A stretch of DNA of 64,000 nucleotides, taken from NCBI RefSeq assembly GCF_020166435.1, contig NZ_JAINZP010000017.1, positions 1-64,000 of the forward strand, written 5' to 3'. The number at the start of each line of letters is the position of its first letter. The first letter of the stretch is position 1. Positions 50,314 to 60,550 of the stretch are shown in pieces. Under the pieces are notes generated by a model. The model was not told where the DNA came from and did no database searches. It worked only from the letters and a program-made list of their open reading frames with translations. The stretch comes from Pectobacterium versatile. GTDB taxonomy: Bacteria; Pseudomonadota; Gammaproteobacteria; Enterobacterales; Enterobacteriaceae. The translations under genes and the position numbers were made by a program.

Positions 50314-51192
50314 ATGTTTACGGGAAGTATTGTTGCGCTAGTTACGCCGATGGACGCCAAAGGCGCCGTCGATCGGGCGAGCTTGAAAAAACTGATTGAT
50401 TATCATGTCGCTAGCGGTACATCGGCGATTGTCTCTGTCGGCACAACGGGGGAATCCGCCACGCTGAGCCACGACGAGCATGGCGATGTCGTGCTGCTGA
50501 CGCTGGAACTGAGCGACGGACGTATTCCTGTCATCGCTGGAACCGGTGCGAATGCTACCGCTGAAGGCGTTTCACTGACCAAACGCTTTCATGGCACCGG
50601 TGTTGTTGGCTGCCTGACGGTCACACCGTACTACAATAAACCGACGCAGGAAGGTCTGTACCAGCACTTCAAAGCGATTGCCGAGCATACCGATCTGCCG
50701 CAAATCCTGTATAACGTACCTTCCCGCACCGGCTGCGACATGCTGCCGGAAACCGTTGCCCGTTTGTCCGAAGTGAAAAATATTGTCGCAATTAAAGAAG
50801 CGACGGGGAACTTAAGTCGGGTAAGCCAGATCCAAGAGCTGGTTAGTGAAGACTTCATTTTGCTGAGCGGCGATGACGCTAGCGGTCTGGACTTTATGCA
50901 ACTCGGCGGTAACGGTGTGATTTCCGTAACGGCGAACATTGCTGCACGCGAAATGGCGGAACTTTGCAAGCTGGCGGCGCAGGGCAATTTTGTCGAAGCG
51001 CGCCGTTTAAATCAGCGCCTGATGCCACTGCATCAGAAATTATTTGTTGAACCCAATCCTATTCCGGTGAAGTGGGCCTGTAAGGAATTGGGACTCATGG
51101 CGACCGATACGCTGCGCCTGCCGATGACACCGCTGACTGATTCTGGCCGTACGGTGATGGGGCAAGCACTTAAGCAAGCGGGTTTGCTGTAA
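50314..51192 (+). CDS. dapA: 4-hydroxy-tetrahydrodipicolinate synthase
   Basis: A 292-residue aldolase-fold enzyme that condenses pyruvate with aspartate semialdehyde, the first step towards lysine and diaminopimelate. The Schiff-base lysine is Lys161 in [10 protein letters not shown], the tyrosine is in [12 protein letters not shown] and the pyruvate loop is [13 protein letters not shown] at 50314 gives [14 protein letters not shown] with GGAGGGGATGG upstream and the usual family length. bamC follows after 16 bases. Confidence 0.98.
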   Translation: MFTGSIVALVTPMDAKGAVDRASLKKLIDYHVASGTSAIVSVGTTGESATLSHDEHGDVVLLTLELSDGRIPVIAGTGANATAEGVSLTKRFHGTGVVGCLTVTPYYNKPTQEGLYQHFKAIAEHTDLPQILYNVPSRTGCDMLPETVARLSEVKNIVAIKEATGNLSRVSQIQELVSEDFILLSGDDASGLDFMQLGGNGVISVTANIAAREMAELCKLAAQGNFVEARRLNQRLMPLHQKLFVEPNPIPVKWACKELGLMATDTLRLPMTPLTDSGRTVMGQALKQAGLL

Positions 51193-51208
51193 TCGTTAGG
51201 GAGATTTA

Positions 51209-52246
51209 ATGAGTTATTCATTACAAAAGTCGATGGTGGCGAAAGTTGTTGGCATATCACTCGTGATGTTGCTTGCGGCTTGTTCCAGCGATCAGCGCTA
51301 TAAACGTCAGGTCAGTGGCGATGAATCCTATCTGAAGGCACCAGCGCTGCACGCGCTGAATACGCCTGCCGGGATGATTTTACCGGTGCAGAACGGGGAT
51401 TATGATATACCGCCAGTTACCCTGAATGGTGCGGTCGGCAAGGAGCTGGATATTCGCCCTCCTGTGCAACCATTGGCTTTGTTGAATGGTTCCCGCACCC
51501 AGATCTCAGGAGATACGGCAACGCTGTTGTTAGAAAACAGTGCGCAAAACAGCAAGCTCTGGTCTCAGGTTATCCGCGTGCTGCAAGACAAAGCGTTTAC
51601 CATTGCCAGCCGTCAGGATGCCAGCCAAACGCTGACGACCGACTGGATCTCATGGCCGCGTGAAGATGAAGACGTCCCGTATCAAGGGCGTTATCAGATT
51701 TCCGTGCAGCAGCAGGGGTATCAGGTCGCACTGGTCGTGAAACTGCTGGGATTACAGCTGAACGGTCAGCCGGTGACGGCGGGCGATCAGGCTCAGCGCT
51801 ACACCGGCTTGATGCTGAATGCGCTTAGCAATGGTCTGGATTCTCAGGCAACCGCACGCGAAAACGCACTGGCAAACCGCACCATCGGTTCGCTGGATGT
51901 GCAGAGCGGGGCGGATGACACTGGCTTGCCACTGCTGATTGTGCGCGGCCCGTATACCGTTGTATGGGATCGTCTGCCTGTCGCGTTGGACAAGATCGGC
52001 ATGAAGATTAACGATCGCAGCCGTCCGCAGGGCTCTGTCTCCGTGACGTATCGTGCGCCAAGCGGCGGAACCTGGGATGACCTGGGCGCGAAAAATCCTG
52101 AACTGCCTAACGGTGATTACAAATTGCAGGTCGGCGATTTAGACAACCGCAGCAGTCTGCAATTTATCGACTCCAAAGGGCATACGCTAACCCAGTCTCA
52201 GAATGATGCACTGGTGGCCGTATTCCAGGCTGCGTTCAGTAAATAA
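51209..52246 (+). CDS. bamC: Outer-membrane assembly lipoprotein BamC
   Basis: A 345-residue lipoprotein of the BAM complex. The lipobox is LLAAC with lipidated Cys25. A conserved unstructured N-terminal segment ([17 protein letters not shown]) binds BamD, followed by two helix-grip domains. The C-terminus [20 protein letters not shown] matches E. coli closely. It is the second gene of dapA-bamC, and a terminator follows. GGGAGATTTA precedes the ATG. Confidence 0.97.
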   Translation: MSYSLQKSMVAKVVGISLVMLLAACSSDQRYKRQVSGDESYLKAPALHALNTPAGMILPVQNGDYDIPPVTLNGAVGKELDIRPPVQPLALLNGSRTQISGDTATLLLENSAQNSKLWSQVIRVLQDKAFTIASRQDASQTLTTDWISWPREDEDVPYQGRYQISVQQQGYQVALVVKLLGLQLNGQPVTAGDQAQRYTGLMLNALSNGLDSQATARENALANRTIGSLDVQSGADDTGLPLLIVRGPYTVVWDRLPVALDKIGMKINDRSRPQGSVSVTYRAPSGGTWDDLGAKNPELPNGDYKLQVGDLDNRSSLQFIDSKGHTLTQSQNDALVAVFQAAFSK

Positions 52247-52256
52247 CGCATAAACC

Positions 52257-52282
52257 AAGGGCCGGATTATCCGGCCCTTCTT
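52257..52282 (+). terminator. Rho-independent terminator of dapA-bamC
   Basis: AAGGGCCGG-ATTAT-CCGGCCCTT with a short pyrimidine tail, ten bases after bamC. Confidence 0.85.
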
Positions 52283-52318
52283 CATTCAACAATCTCTACC
52301 CGAATTGACGGGCGCTAT

Positions 52319-52334
52319 CGGCAACCGTTCGGGG
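52319..52334 (+). promoter_or_regulatory. Weak PurR-like site before purC
   Basis: CGGCAACCGTTCGGGG keeps the central GCAA..CGTT core but matches only about 10 of 16 positions of the PurR palindrome. Listed because purC is a PurR target in E. coli. It lies 56-71 bases before the ATG. Confidence 0.3.
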
Positions 52335-52389
52335 AAGCGTTAAATATCGGGTCGTACTTGTTGACCCTCACTGTGTGGAGTAATTAAAG

Positions 52390-53103
52390 ATGCAAAAGCT
52401 AGCTGAGCTGTATCGTGGAAAGGCGAAAACCGTCTACACCACCGAAGATCCCGATCTACTGGTGCTGGAGTTCCGCAATGATACATCAGCAGGAGACGGT
52501 GCACGCATTGAGCAGTTTGACCGTAAAGGAATGGTGAATAACAAATTCAACCATTTCATCATGAGCAAACTGGAAGAAGCTGGAATCCCAACCCAAATGG
52601 TGAGCCTGCTGTCTGACAATGAAGTGCTGGTGAAAAAGCTGGAGATGGTGCCGGTCGAGTGTGTCGTGCGCAACCGCGCGGCGGGATCGCTGGTAAAACG
52701 TCTGGGTATCGAAGAAGGCATCGAGCTGAACCCGCCGTTGTTCGATCTGTTCCTGAAAAACGATGAGATGCATGACCCGATGGTGAACGAATCTTACTGC
52801 AAGACGTTCGGCTGGGTGAATGAAGAGAATCTGGCTCGCATGAAAGAGCTGAGCTACAAGGCGAACGACGTGCTGAGCAAACTGTTTGGCGACGCTGGAC
52901 TGATTCTGGTCGATTTCAAGCTGGAGTTTGGTCTGTTCAAAGGTGAAGTCGTGCTGGGTGATGAGTTTTCACCAGACGGTAGCCGCCTGTGGGATAAAGA
53001 AACGCTGAACAAAATGGATAAAGACCGTTTCCGTCAGAGCCTCGGTGGCTTGATTGAAGCGTATGAAGAAGTTGCGCACCGTATCGGCGTAAAATTAGAC
53101 TAA
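52390..53103 (+). CDS. purC: Phosphoribosylaminoimidazole-succinocarboxamide synthase
   Basis: A 237-residue SAICAR synthetase that joins aspartate to CAIR with ATP. The N-terminal [20 protein letters not shown] forms the nucleotide loop. [18 protein letters not shown] and [16 protein letters not shown] are the family signatures. Length equals E. coli. It has its own leader after the bamC terminator. Confidence 0.98.
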   Translation: MQKLAELYRGKAKTVYTTEDPDLLVLEFRNDTSAGDGARIEQFDRKGMVNNKFNHFIMSKLEEAGIPTQMVSLLSDNEVLVKKLEMVPVECVVRNRAAGSLVKRLGIEEGIELNPPLFDLFLKNDEMHDPMVNESYCKTFGWVNEENLARMKELSYKANDVLSKLFGDAGLILVDFKLEFGLFKGEVVLGDEFSPDGSRLWDKETLNKMDKDRFRQSLGGLIEAYEEVAHRIGVKLD

Positions 53104-53126
53104 CTGCGCAATCGTTTACGTTTAAT

Positions 53127-53151
53127 ACGCGGAGCTAATGATGCTCCGCGT
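53127..53151 (+). terminator. Hairpin after purC
   Basis: ACGCGGAGC-TAATGAT-GCTCCGCGT, 24 bases after purC. The stem is strong but no T-run follows, so its terminating activity is uncertain. Confidence 0.5.
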
Positions 53152-53192
53152 ATATTGGTGAGAGAATGCTTCTAAAGCTGAGGTGGCCCAGT

Positions 53193-53630
53193 TTAAAATA
53201 TGTGGGTAAACACTTTGGATAATCTTACTTCGTTGCGATCCTTGATATGCCACAGATAAAAAGTATCGCTTTTCCCCGCAGGCTTTTTCCACACTTCGGA
53301 ATCACCAAATCGTTTGATTTCTTTCTCGTAGCCGAGTTTTTTAAGATAGTCCCGCAACGGGGCTAGGTCACTGGCATCGCTGAAGATAATTTCATTCATC
53401 GGTGCGTAGCCATCGCCAATATGATATTCAAAATAATAACGCTCTGAAATTTTTGGCACGCCTGCGATATCTGTATCGGTAAAATATCGATAAACCACCA
53501 TGTCGCTTTTTTCGTAGGCTGGATTGTCGCTGATTCTCTTATCAAGCCAACTTTCCAGACTGAAAACACCTATGGTGTAAAGAACCAGCGCAATCAAGAG
53601 CCATTTTAAATATTTTTTCAAACTTAACAT
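53193..53630 (-). CDS. Small single-helix membrane protein of unknown function
   Basis: A 145-residue protein with one N-terminal hydrophobic segment (about residues 9-25, membrane anchor or signal) and a basic start. The remainder is a small soluble domain, probably periplasmic, with many charged and aromatic residues. It overlaps the upstream 237-residue gene by seven bases, so the two are translationally coupled. A two-gene unit of a cytosolic protein followed by a small exported protein fits an effector-immunity pair, but no motif proves it. The location between purC and tmcA is not conserved with E. coli. Confidence 0.65.
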   Translation of the reverse strand: MLSLKKYLKWLLIALVLYTIGVFSLESWLDKRISDNPAYEKSDMVVYRYFTDTDIAGVPKISERYYFEYHIGDGYAPMNEIIFSDASDLAPLRDYLKKLGYEKEIKRFGDSEVWKKPAGKSDTFYLWHIKDRNEVRLSKVFTHIF

Positions 53631-54337
53631 TGTCCTGGATACACTCGTTTTTTGGCTGAAAACTTAGTGCCATTATTTGTGAAGACTTCAACCTCACCGG
53701 AAGTGAAATCATTCCAGGGAGTTATCCACGTAATGAAATGCGGTAGTCTCCCCTTATATGGAATATGACGAGCACATAAATCTTGTGGATCGGGGTAGAG
53801 CGTTGGGACAAATCCCCTATTTTTGTTCGCCCCAACTGGACCATAGTGATCCCAACGTCGGAGTGCGGATGCATAGCTGACAGGTTGGACTTGATAGGCG
53901 TAGTGGCCTGGTATCAACGTCCTATAAAAACCAAACAGGTTAGAGACTAAATCCTCACCACTAAACCCGCTATCGGTATACCAGGAGAACTGTGGTAGAG
54001 ATTGTAAGCCTTCAAAATTGGATGCCGTATTCATCATCATTGCCAGCATGATTCGATTTATTTCATCGCGAGTTTTCCCTTTACGAATAACCCATGTTGA
54101 ATATTTCCCTATTCCCAAACAACGGTTAAAGCGATTTATATACATACTCTGGTCATACATAATCGTGTAATAGGGATCGTTATTAGCTTCACCAGCCTGA
54201 AATTGGAGTTGAAGCGCTCTTATGTCGTCGCCCCTTGCATGTCCCATGTCGAGCCAACCTAAGATTTTGGTATAAACCAATCCATTGCGAAGTGAATCAA
54301 ATAGAGCGCCATCTTTAATATCTTGTCTGCTACTCAT
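53624..54337 (-). CDS. Hypothetical protein with GWLDMGHA motif
   Basis: A 237-residue protein without signal peptide. The segment LVYTKILGWLDMGHARGDD (about residues 20-38) looks like the GG-F-I-D-x-x-H-x-R pattern of DUF4056 proteins, and conserved-looking His, Trp and Asp residues could be a catalytic or metal site. It has several Trp/Tyr-rich stretches (QFSWYTDSGFSGEDLVSN, PHFITWITPWNDF). First gene of the pair; the downstream gene overlaps it. AT-richer than the housekeeping neighbours. It could be a secreted enzyme or toxin, but the function is unknown. Confidence 0.65.
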   Translation of the reverse strand: MSSRQDIKDGALFDSLRNGLVYTKILGWLDMGHARGDDIRALQLQFQAGEANNDPYYTIMYDQSMYINRFNRCLGIGKYSTWVIRKGKTRDEINRIMLAMMMNTASNFEGLQSLPQFSWYTDSGFSGEDLVSNLFGFYRTLIPGHYAYQVQPVSYASALRRWDHYGPVGANKNRGFVPTLYPDPQDLCARHIPYKGRLPHFITWITPWNDFTSGEVEVFTNNGTKFSAKKRVYPGQC

Positions 54338-54680
54338 AAACTATCCCTGTTTATCCGTCATCTTTCATTCTATTGGCGAGGGGAATGTGGGTCAAGTTGA
54401 TGTTTCATATGAAATATTAAAAATAAAATCAATTTAAGTATTAATGAAATAATATCATTCGATGATATTTACTATGCATAAATAATATATTTCACTTTTT
54501 TGTTATTAATCATTGGTCGTTTATATTGAGCAATTATCGTGAGAACGCTCTCCAGATTGCGCAGGTAATACGAAGGCGAACCGGAAATTTTTATAGGAGA
54601 GAATCGACGGTCGGTTCATTAATGCTATCATCGTGGTTTGCTTAGTGCGCAACCTGACTACTTTCGACAGACTCGCATCC

Positions 54681-55133
54681 ATGACCTATCTCGATCCGAC
54701 ATTGTTAATTCTGCTCGTCCTGGCGGGGCTGGGTATCATCAGCCACAACATGACCGTCACGCTGGCGATTCTGGTTTTGCTGGCGATACGCATCACCCCC
54801 TTGAACAGCTATTTCCCATGGGTAGAAAAATACGGCCTGAGCATCGGTATCGTCGTTCTGACGATTGGCGTGATGGCACCGATTGCCAGCGGAAAAATTA
54901 CCGCCAGTGAAGTCATGCATTCCTTCCTGCACTGGAAATCCCTGCTGGCGATCCTCATTGGTGTTGTCGTGTCCTGGCTTGGCGGACGCGGCGTGTCGCT
55001 GATGAGCAACCAGCCCTCCGTTGTGGCCGGACTGCTGGTGGGGACGGTCATGGGCGTGGCGCTGTTTCGCGGTGTTCCGGTTGGGCCGCTGATCGCCGCA
55101 GGGCTGCTTTCTCTGCTGATCGGCAAGACCTGA
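54681..55133 (+). CDS. UPF0756 (DUF441) membrane protein
   Basis: A 150-residue protein with four or five hydrophobic helices. [32 protein letters not shown] and [20 protein letters not shown] are the family blocks, very like E. coli YeaL. The role is not known. ATG at 54681 starts the first helix; an upstream start at 54633 would add 16 residues of unlike sequence. The gene ends 14 bases before tmcA. Confidence 0.85.
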   Translation: MTYLDPTLLILLVLAGLGIISHNMTVTLAILVLLAIRITPLNSYFPWVEKYGLSIGIVVLTIGVMAPIASGKITASEVMHSFLHWKSLLAILIGVVVSWLGGRGVSLMSNQPSVVAGLLVGTVMGVALFRGVPVGPLIAAGLLSLLIGKT

Positions 55134-55147
55134 TTGATTCGGCGCGT

Positions 55148-57220
55148 GTGATGATGTTGCGTGATTTTCTCCACAGCCAACGCCAGCAGCAGCGCTATGG
55201 TGTCCGGCGATTGCTGGTGCTGAGCGGTGAAGCGAACTGGTGTGAAGAGCAGGCGTTGGCGCTCAGTGGCCAATTGTCCGGCGACTGGCTGTGGGTTAGC
55301 GAATCCGCACCTGATTCCGTCACCGCACTGCCAGCCAGTCGAGTGCGGACGCTGCTGGGGCGGGAGTTTCTCCACGCGGTGTTTGATGCACGTAGCGGCG
55401 TGGATGTCGAAGCGCTGGCAATGCTGTCAGGCACGCTACAGGCCGGTAGCTGGCTGATTATGCTGGTGCCGTCGTGGCAGGCATGGCCGACACAGCCGGA
55501 TCAAGACAGCCTGCGTTGGAGCGAACAAGAACAGCCGATTGCTACCCCGCACTTTATTCAACATTTCCAGCGCCAACTGTTATCCGATGAGGACGTCGTT
55601 CTCTGGCAGCAGGATCAGGCGTTCGTGATTCGGCCACTGGCCGCGCGATCGGACTGGCAGCCAGCTAGCGGTGAGCCGACCGCGCAACAGCAGCATATTC
55701 TGCATGAATTGAATGCCACCGAGTCCGGCGTATTGGTGATTACCGCCCCGCGCGGACGAGGGAAATCGGCGCTGGCGGGAATGCTGACGCAGCGGAGTCT
55801 CGGTGCCTGCTGGATCACCGCACCTTCCCGCGCGGCGGCGGATATCCTGCAACAGCACGCGCGTGCCGATGTGCCATTCTGGGCACCGGATGCGCTGCTG
55901 GAACACTGCCGCCTTCATGGTGCACCCAATGTCGACTGGTTGTTAATTGATGAAGCTGCGGCGATCCCGTCTTCCGTGCTCTCCGCGCTGTTACCGTATT
56001 TTCCCCGCATTCTGATGATCACGACGGTACAGGGATATGAAGGTACTGGACGGGGATTTTTGCTGAAATTTTGCGCGACGCTACCGCAGTGGCGGGCATT
56101 TACGCTGGACGAACCTTTGCGCTGGGCTGTTAACGATCCGCTGGAGCGGGTGTTGGATCAGGCACTGCTATTTAACGAACCCGAAGCGTTTCATTCCCCG
56201 CAGCAGCCCGATCGACCTATTCCCTTTTCTGCGCTGGAAAGTCGAATCGAACGTGCTGACGACTGGCTGACACATCCTGACCGCCTGATGTGGTGCTATG
56301 CGCTCTTGTGCAGTGCGCATTACCGTACCTCGCCGCTGGATCTGCGCCGTCTGATGGATGCGCCGGGCATGCATATTGCCAGCGCACAGGTGGCGGGTGA
56401 GATTGGTGGCGTACTGTGGCTGGTTGAGGAGGGTGGATTGTCTGCCTCACTGGCGCATGAGGTGTGGGCTGGACGGCGACGCCCGCGTGGTAATCTTGTG
56501 GCGCAGTCGTTGGCGGCACACGCTGGGCTATGGTATGCACCGATGCTACGTGCTCGCCGTGTGAGTCGGATTGCGGTGGCATCGTTATATCGCCGACAGG
56601 GGATGGGTCGCGCGTTAATTGCTGAACAGGTGCGTGAGGCACAGCGACAGGCACTGGATTACCTGTCGGTTAGCTTTGGCTATCAGACAGAGCTGTGGGC
56701 ATTCTGGCAGTCGTGTGGGTTTCAACTGGTGCGTATCGGCAGCCATCTTGAAGCCAGTAGCGGCTGTTACAGTGCGATGGCGATACTGCCGCTGAGTGAA
56801 GCGGGGCACAAACTGGCGGAGCAGGGAAGTCAGCAATTGACGCGCGACTGGTTTTGGTTACAGCGCCTGATTCCGTTGGATATCTCGTTGCCGCCGACGA
56901 AACATATTGAACTAGATGCAGAAAGTATTGAACTGAATGAAGATGACTGGCGTGAGCTGGCGGGTTTTGCGTTTGCACATCGGCCAATGGAAGCCAGCTT
57001 TGCCGCGATCTGTCGCCTGCTGGTTCACACTACGTTGCCGCTGCCAGCGTTGCGCTTATTCATGGAAAAATTGGGGGAAGGTGAACGGATAGCAACGATG
57101 CTGGGGCTAACTGGTAAGAAAGCGCTTCTGAAACGCTGGCGAGAAGAAACCGCCAGCGTTCTACATCACTATAATAAAAACGTTGCTATCGTTGGCGTCA
57201 GTAGACGTTACAGTATTTAA
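55148..57220 (+). CDS. tmcA: tRNA(Met) cytidine acetyltransferase TmcA
   Basis: A 690-residue enzyme that makes N4-acetylcytidine at the wobble base of elongator tRNA-Met. An N-terminal DUF1726 region is followed by the RNA-helicase-like ATPase with Walker A TAPRGRGKSALAG (about 199-211) and Walker B DWLLIDEAAAIP (about 261-272). A GNAT domain follows with RIAVASLYRRQGMGRALIAE (about 475-494) and a tRNA-binding C-terminus. The start is GTG at 55148, with two ATG codons directly after it. The next gene is convergent. Confidence 0.95.
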   Translation: MMMLRDFLHSQRQQQRYGVRRLLVLSGEANWCEEQALALSGQLSGDWLWVSESAPDSVTALPASRVRTLLGREFLHAVFDARSGVDVEALAMLSGTLQAGSWLIMLVPSWQAWPTQPDQDSLRWSEQEQPIATPHFIQHFQRQLLSDEDVVLWQQDQAFVIRPLAARSDWQPASGEPTAQQQHILHELNATESGVLVITAPRGRGKSALAGMLTQRSLGACWITAPSRAAADILQQHARADVPFWAPDALLEHCRLHGAPNVDWLLIDEAAAIPSSVLSALLPYFPRILMITTVQGYEGTGRGFLLKFCATLPQWRAFTLDEPLRWAVNDPLERVLDQALLFNEPEAFHSPQQPDRPIPFSALESRIERADDWLTHPDRLMWCYALLCSAHYRTSPLDLRRLMDAPGMHIASAQVAGEIGGVLWLVEEGGLSASLAHEVWAGRRRPRGNLVAQSLAAHAGLWYAPMLRARRVSRIAVASLYRRQGMGRALIAEQVREAQRQALDYLSVSFGYQTELWAFWQSCGFQLVRIGSHLEASSGCYSAMAILPLSEAGHKLAEQGSQQLTRDWFWLQRLIPLDISLPPTKHIELDAESIELNEDDWRELAGFAFAHRPMEASFAAICRLLVHTTLPLPALRLFMEKLGEGERIATMLGLTGKKALLKRWREETASVLHHYNKNVAIVGVSRRYSI

Positions 57221-57246
57221 CTGTAGAATAATAAATAGGGTGTTCT

Positions 57247-57555
57247 TTAATCCTTTTCTTTCGTCTTTTCTTTTTCCCTTGACTTAATAATATATAAGAA
57301 GGCGATGATGAAGATGCCAATATCTTTCAAAATCCAGAAAGGCAGTGTATTCGAAAAAATTCTCTTTCCGAGTACCAAAAATGGAAGGTTTAGCGCTGCC
57401 TGAGAGAGAGAACCAAATGCAATCGCTATTAACCCAACTTTATACCATCCCGATAGTGAATATACGCTCCTATTTAGTGCTCCTGTAAAAATAAAAAAAG
57501 AAATAATTACATCGATCAGTGTTAGTGCTAAAAAACCCCACCATTCTATGCTCAT
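57247..57555 (-). CDS. Holin-like small membrane protein
   Basis: A protein of 102 residues with three hydrophobic helices and a very charged C-terminal tail (KSREKEKTKEKD), features shared by phage holins and prophage membrane proteins. ATG at 57555 has GGAGG at correct distance, inside the end of the preceding gene, and lies one base after that gene's stop. With its partner it forms an operon. No phage structural or lysin gene is adjacent, so it is either a domesticated prophage remnant or something else. Confidence 0.6.
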   Translation of the reverse strand: MSIEWWGFLALTLIDVIISFFIFTGALNRSVYSLSGWYKVGLIAIAFGSLSQAALNLPFLVLGKRIFSNTLPFWILKDIGIFIIAFLYIIKSREKEKTKEKD

Positions 57556-57556
57556 G

Positions 57557-57988
57557 TTAGTTTTCCTCCTTTGGTGGATTTGTCTGTGAATCATCAGATG
57601 AATTATTGCGAGATGGGTTTCCTTTCGTTGCTTGCTTCAATTCACTTGCAACGTCCAGAATATCTTTGTTTTCTCTATTGCTGAAAAAATTAGCTAAAAA
57701 AGCGATGAGGCCGACGCTTATTGCTCCAACGAGATAGCCTAGCCCCATTGCAGTATCTATATCACTGGCGTTCATACGGAGTATCTTTGCCGTCATACCT
57801 ACAAGTGCAAAGGTGGCTGTGATGCTTATACAGCATATAATAACAGCAGCAATAATTGTTCCATATTTATATAATTTTTTTGGCTGCCAAAAAAATGCGA
57901 TACTCAGCCCACCAAATAAACCTGAAATTGCTGCTAGTAGCTCACTAATAATAAAATTATAAGTGTCTATTGTTACAGTGGAATCCAT
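57557..57988 (-). CDS. Small membrane protein, partner of holin-like gene
   Basis: A 143-residue protein with about three hydrophobic segments (about 14-33, 43-65, 80-105) and a polar tail rich in Asn, Ser, Lys and Glu. AAGGAGG precedes the ATG perfectly. The gene is cotranscribed with the holin-like gene. AT-rich compared with tmcA, suggesting horizontal origin. No family is recognised. Confidence 0.6.
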   Translation of the reverse strand: MDSTVTIDTYNFIISELLAAISGLFGGLSIAFFWQPKKLYKYGTIIAAVIICCISITATFALVGMTAKILRMNASDIDTAMGLGYLVGAISVGLIAFLANFFSNRENKDILDVASELKQATKGNPSRNNSSDDSQTNPPKEEN

Positions 57989-59303
57989 TTTTCCTCCTTG
58001 TTTTTCATTTTTTAGTTGAAATGAATTTTAGTGTTTTATTTGTTTTATTTGGTAAGTTACATTTTTTATTTCTGTGTCTGCAAAGATTTGTATTTTACAT
58101 CCAATCTTATTTTCGCTGGAAATTTTTCGTTATTTTCATCTTTCTGTAATTATTTTCTAGTTCATTAGTTTTAATGTACTTTGTTTTTTGAAATGGAAGT
58201 TTTTTTACTCAGTAATTTAGATGTTAAAAGTTAATGCGTAACAATGCGGAAATCAATTTTTTAATGCCAATAAAAAAATTTTCTCTTGTGAGTTTTATGA
58301 ATGATTTTTTCATATCCAGGTATGAGCTTTTTTGAAATATCTTTGGAAGATTTTATCAAGTGAACATACTCTAAAATTTATTTTCTGATCGAATTGTGAT
58401 TCTTATCTAGGTTTATCCTTGCCAATTGTTTATCAATCAATGCTTGCTATGCGTAAGATCATGCAAAAATCGTTACGTATCATCTTCTCTATAATGTGAT
58501 CCTAGTCATGTTTTTTTATCTATTTTATTGATTTATAAAAATAATTATGGATCTAAGTATTATATCTTTATTTTTTGGTGGCAGAGGTATGCTATAGATA
58601 TCAATTAATTTAGAGATAGTGGATAAAAAAAACATCGGCCATTTGGCTGGCATTAGGGAATAAATAGGCCTAGGCTGTATTTTTTTATTTTAATTTTGTT
58701 ATTTTTCATATGGATAGGTTTGTTTTTCGCTACGAATCTCCTGACACCGAATGGTTACTGATTTCACTTCTGCTTCCCCTATACACTTGCAAAAAAATCG
58801 TCGTACTTATGTGCAATACTGCAAGGTTATCAACGGGATATTTTTGGGTGCTCTGGCTCAGATAAGCAGTATTGGCGGAACCTGTAATGGTAGCTATCTC
58901 AAACGTCGTTACTGATAAGGATCTTCCTCCCACTTTTACATAATGTGTTCAAAAAGCAACGAATAAAATTTTTATTCCCTATAAAATCAATGAGAAAGAA
59001 GAAAATAATAAAAAAATGATATGGAGTCATACAAATCCGCAATATTTTTGAAATATCTTTTGATTTTTTTAAAATTCTTCTGGTCGTCATCCATGATGAG
59101 AAAGCCGCCAAAAATTATCTTTCGATGATGATATGAGGCTGCATCCATATTTTATCAGAAGATTATGTAATTGAGGGGACCCCGAGTCTACATGGTTAAA
59201 TTTGATCAGTGACTATATGTTTTTAATATTGTCTTATCGATAGTGAAAATGAATTAATGTGAAATAAAAACGTACAAAATATAACTTTTTTTTGTCGTTG
59301 TCT
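57989..59303. other. AT-rich 1.3-kb stretch without a convincing gene
   Basis: Strongly AT-rich DNA between the holin-like pair and the LuxR-type gene. The only protein-like fragment is on the minus strand at 58730-58933 (TFEIATITGSANTAYLSQST and following), which lacks a start with a ribosome site and may be a remnant. A palindrome-like GGGGACCCC lies at about 59176-59184. I see no RNA gene. Confidence 0.5.
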
Positions 59304-59331
59304 ATATGCCGAATGTCATATGCCGAATGTC
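59304..59331 (+). repeat. Perfect 14-bp tandem duplication
   Basis: ATATGCCGAATGTC is present twice in direct succession, ending 94 bases before the LuxR-type start codon. It may be a binding site doublet or a slip duplication. Confidence 0.85.
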
Positions 59332-59425
59332 GTTTTATGATTTTCCATTATCGTTAATACTCTTTAAGGTAGTTAAGCTAAATGTGGATTTAATTCAATA
59401 GACACATGTTTGTCGGGAGAGATGT

Positions 59426-60037
59426 ATGAATGTGATCGTTGACGATAAGTTATCAATATTTATTCAGGGTATGTCTTTTAGATTGAACAAAATCATGCCT
59501 GAAATAAAAATGAAAGTTGCAGACGATCTGTATGGTATATGGAGGGCGATGGAAAGCATGCCGGATGCCGTGTTATTGCTTGATGGTGATGTTGACTCAA
59601 AGGTTTTTGTGTCAACGCTAGACGAACTTTCATTAGCTAATCCTAACAACCACATTGTTGTTATGATGAATAGTGTAAATAAGAAGCAGTTGGAGCTGTA
59701 CCTAGCGCACCGTGCGGTGGCCATTGTTCCCAAAAACCTTCCTGCCGAAATGGTCATTCAAGTCTTGAGAATGGCAGCAGCAGGAATGGTTTGCTTTCCT
59801 GAACGCACTTTTATCAATAAGGATGATAATAAGTGCGATGTTAATAAGGTTGCTAACCTTAGCGACCGACAATTAGAGGTTCTGGAACTCATTGCAGCTG
59901 GGAAATCAAATAAACAGATTAGCCGCTCGCTTAATATCAGTGCCGGTACAGTTAAATCCCATCTTGAGTCAATATTTAGACGATTAAATGTTAATAATCG
60001 TACACAAGCTGCAATGATTTTCTCTAGTAATGATTAG
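59426..60037 (+). CDS. LuxR/NarL-type response-regulator-like transcription factor
   Basis: A 203-residue protein. The N-terminal part (1-120) is receiver-like: acidic residues Asp6-Asp7, a possible phospho-acceptor Asp53 in VLLLDGDVD, and Lys103 in AIVPKNLP. The C-terminal part (144-200) is a LuxR-type helix-turn-helix: NLSDRQLEVLELIAAGKSNK and SAGTVKSHLESIFRRLNV. No histidine kinase gene is nearby. The AT-rich setting and isolation suggest a horizontally gained regulator. GGGAGAG precedes the ATG. Confidence 0.85.
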   Translation: MNVIVDDKLSIFIQGMSFRLNKIMPEIKMKVADDLYGIWRAMESMPDAVLLLDGDVDSKVFVSTLDELSLANPNNHIVVMMNSVNKKQLELYLAHRAVAIVPKNLPAEMVIQVLRMAAAGMVCFPERTFINKDDNKCDVNKVANLSDRQLEVLELIAAGKSNKQISRSLNISAGTVKSHLESIFRRLNVNNRTQAAMIFSSND

Positions 60038-60550
60038 TCTATAATTTATTATATTCAGTATTATTTTTTTTGAAAAAGTCTTCTTTCATTACTGATGCCA
60101 GGGATGTCCAATTTTTTTGGTAAATTTCATATCTATCTTAATAATGTATGTTCATACTATTAACTTTTGTTATGTTTATCTTGCTTGTAATTATATATGA
60201 CTGGTTTTGTGCGGTTAATTTTCATACTGGTGTATTTTGTTTTTGAGCGATCGAATTTACAGCAATATATTAATTTCACTACAGTGTCATGGGGAGGGGT
60301 TCTTAATTTTTCCTAAAAAAAGATATTATGTTTTTATGAAATGAGAGGCTATAAAATAAGATGCATATCTATTGTAGGTAAATTTTAATTCTCTTATAAA
60401 TGTGTGTTGCATATTTTAAATAAATTTATTTTCGTGTTTTTATGGAAACTATATGTCCAAGCCATAGAGTTATAAAACTTAAGAATGAGTGTTGTAAATA
60501 AGGTTCATTTGCGTGAAAGGTGATTCTACTGGCTTTAAATGGACACAGTC
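60038..60550. other. AT-rich intergenic stretch, nothing recognised
   Basis: About 510 bases after the LuxR-type gene without a plausible reading frame, terminator or repeat; probably decayed DNA bordering the insertion-sequence remnant. Confidence 0.5.

Noticed and set aside
58899-59111. 70-codon minus-strand frame in AT-rich DNA
   Set aside because: Phe/Ile/Lys-rich translation as expected by chance in AT-rich DNA; no ribosome site.
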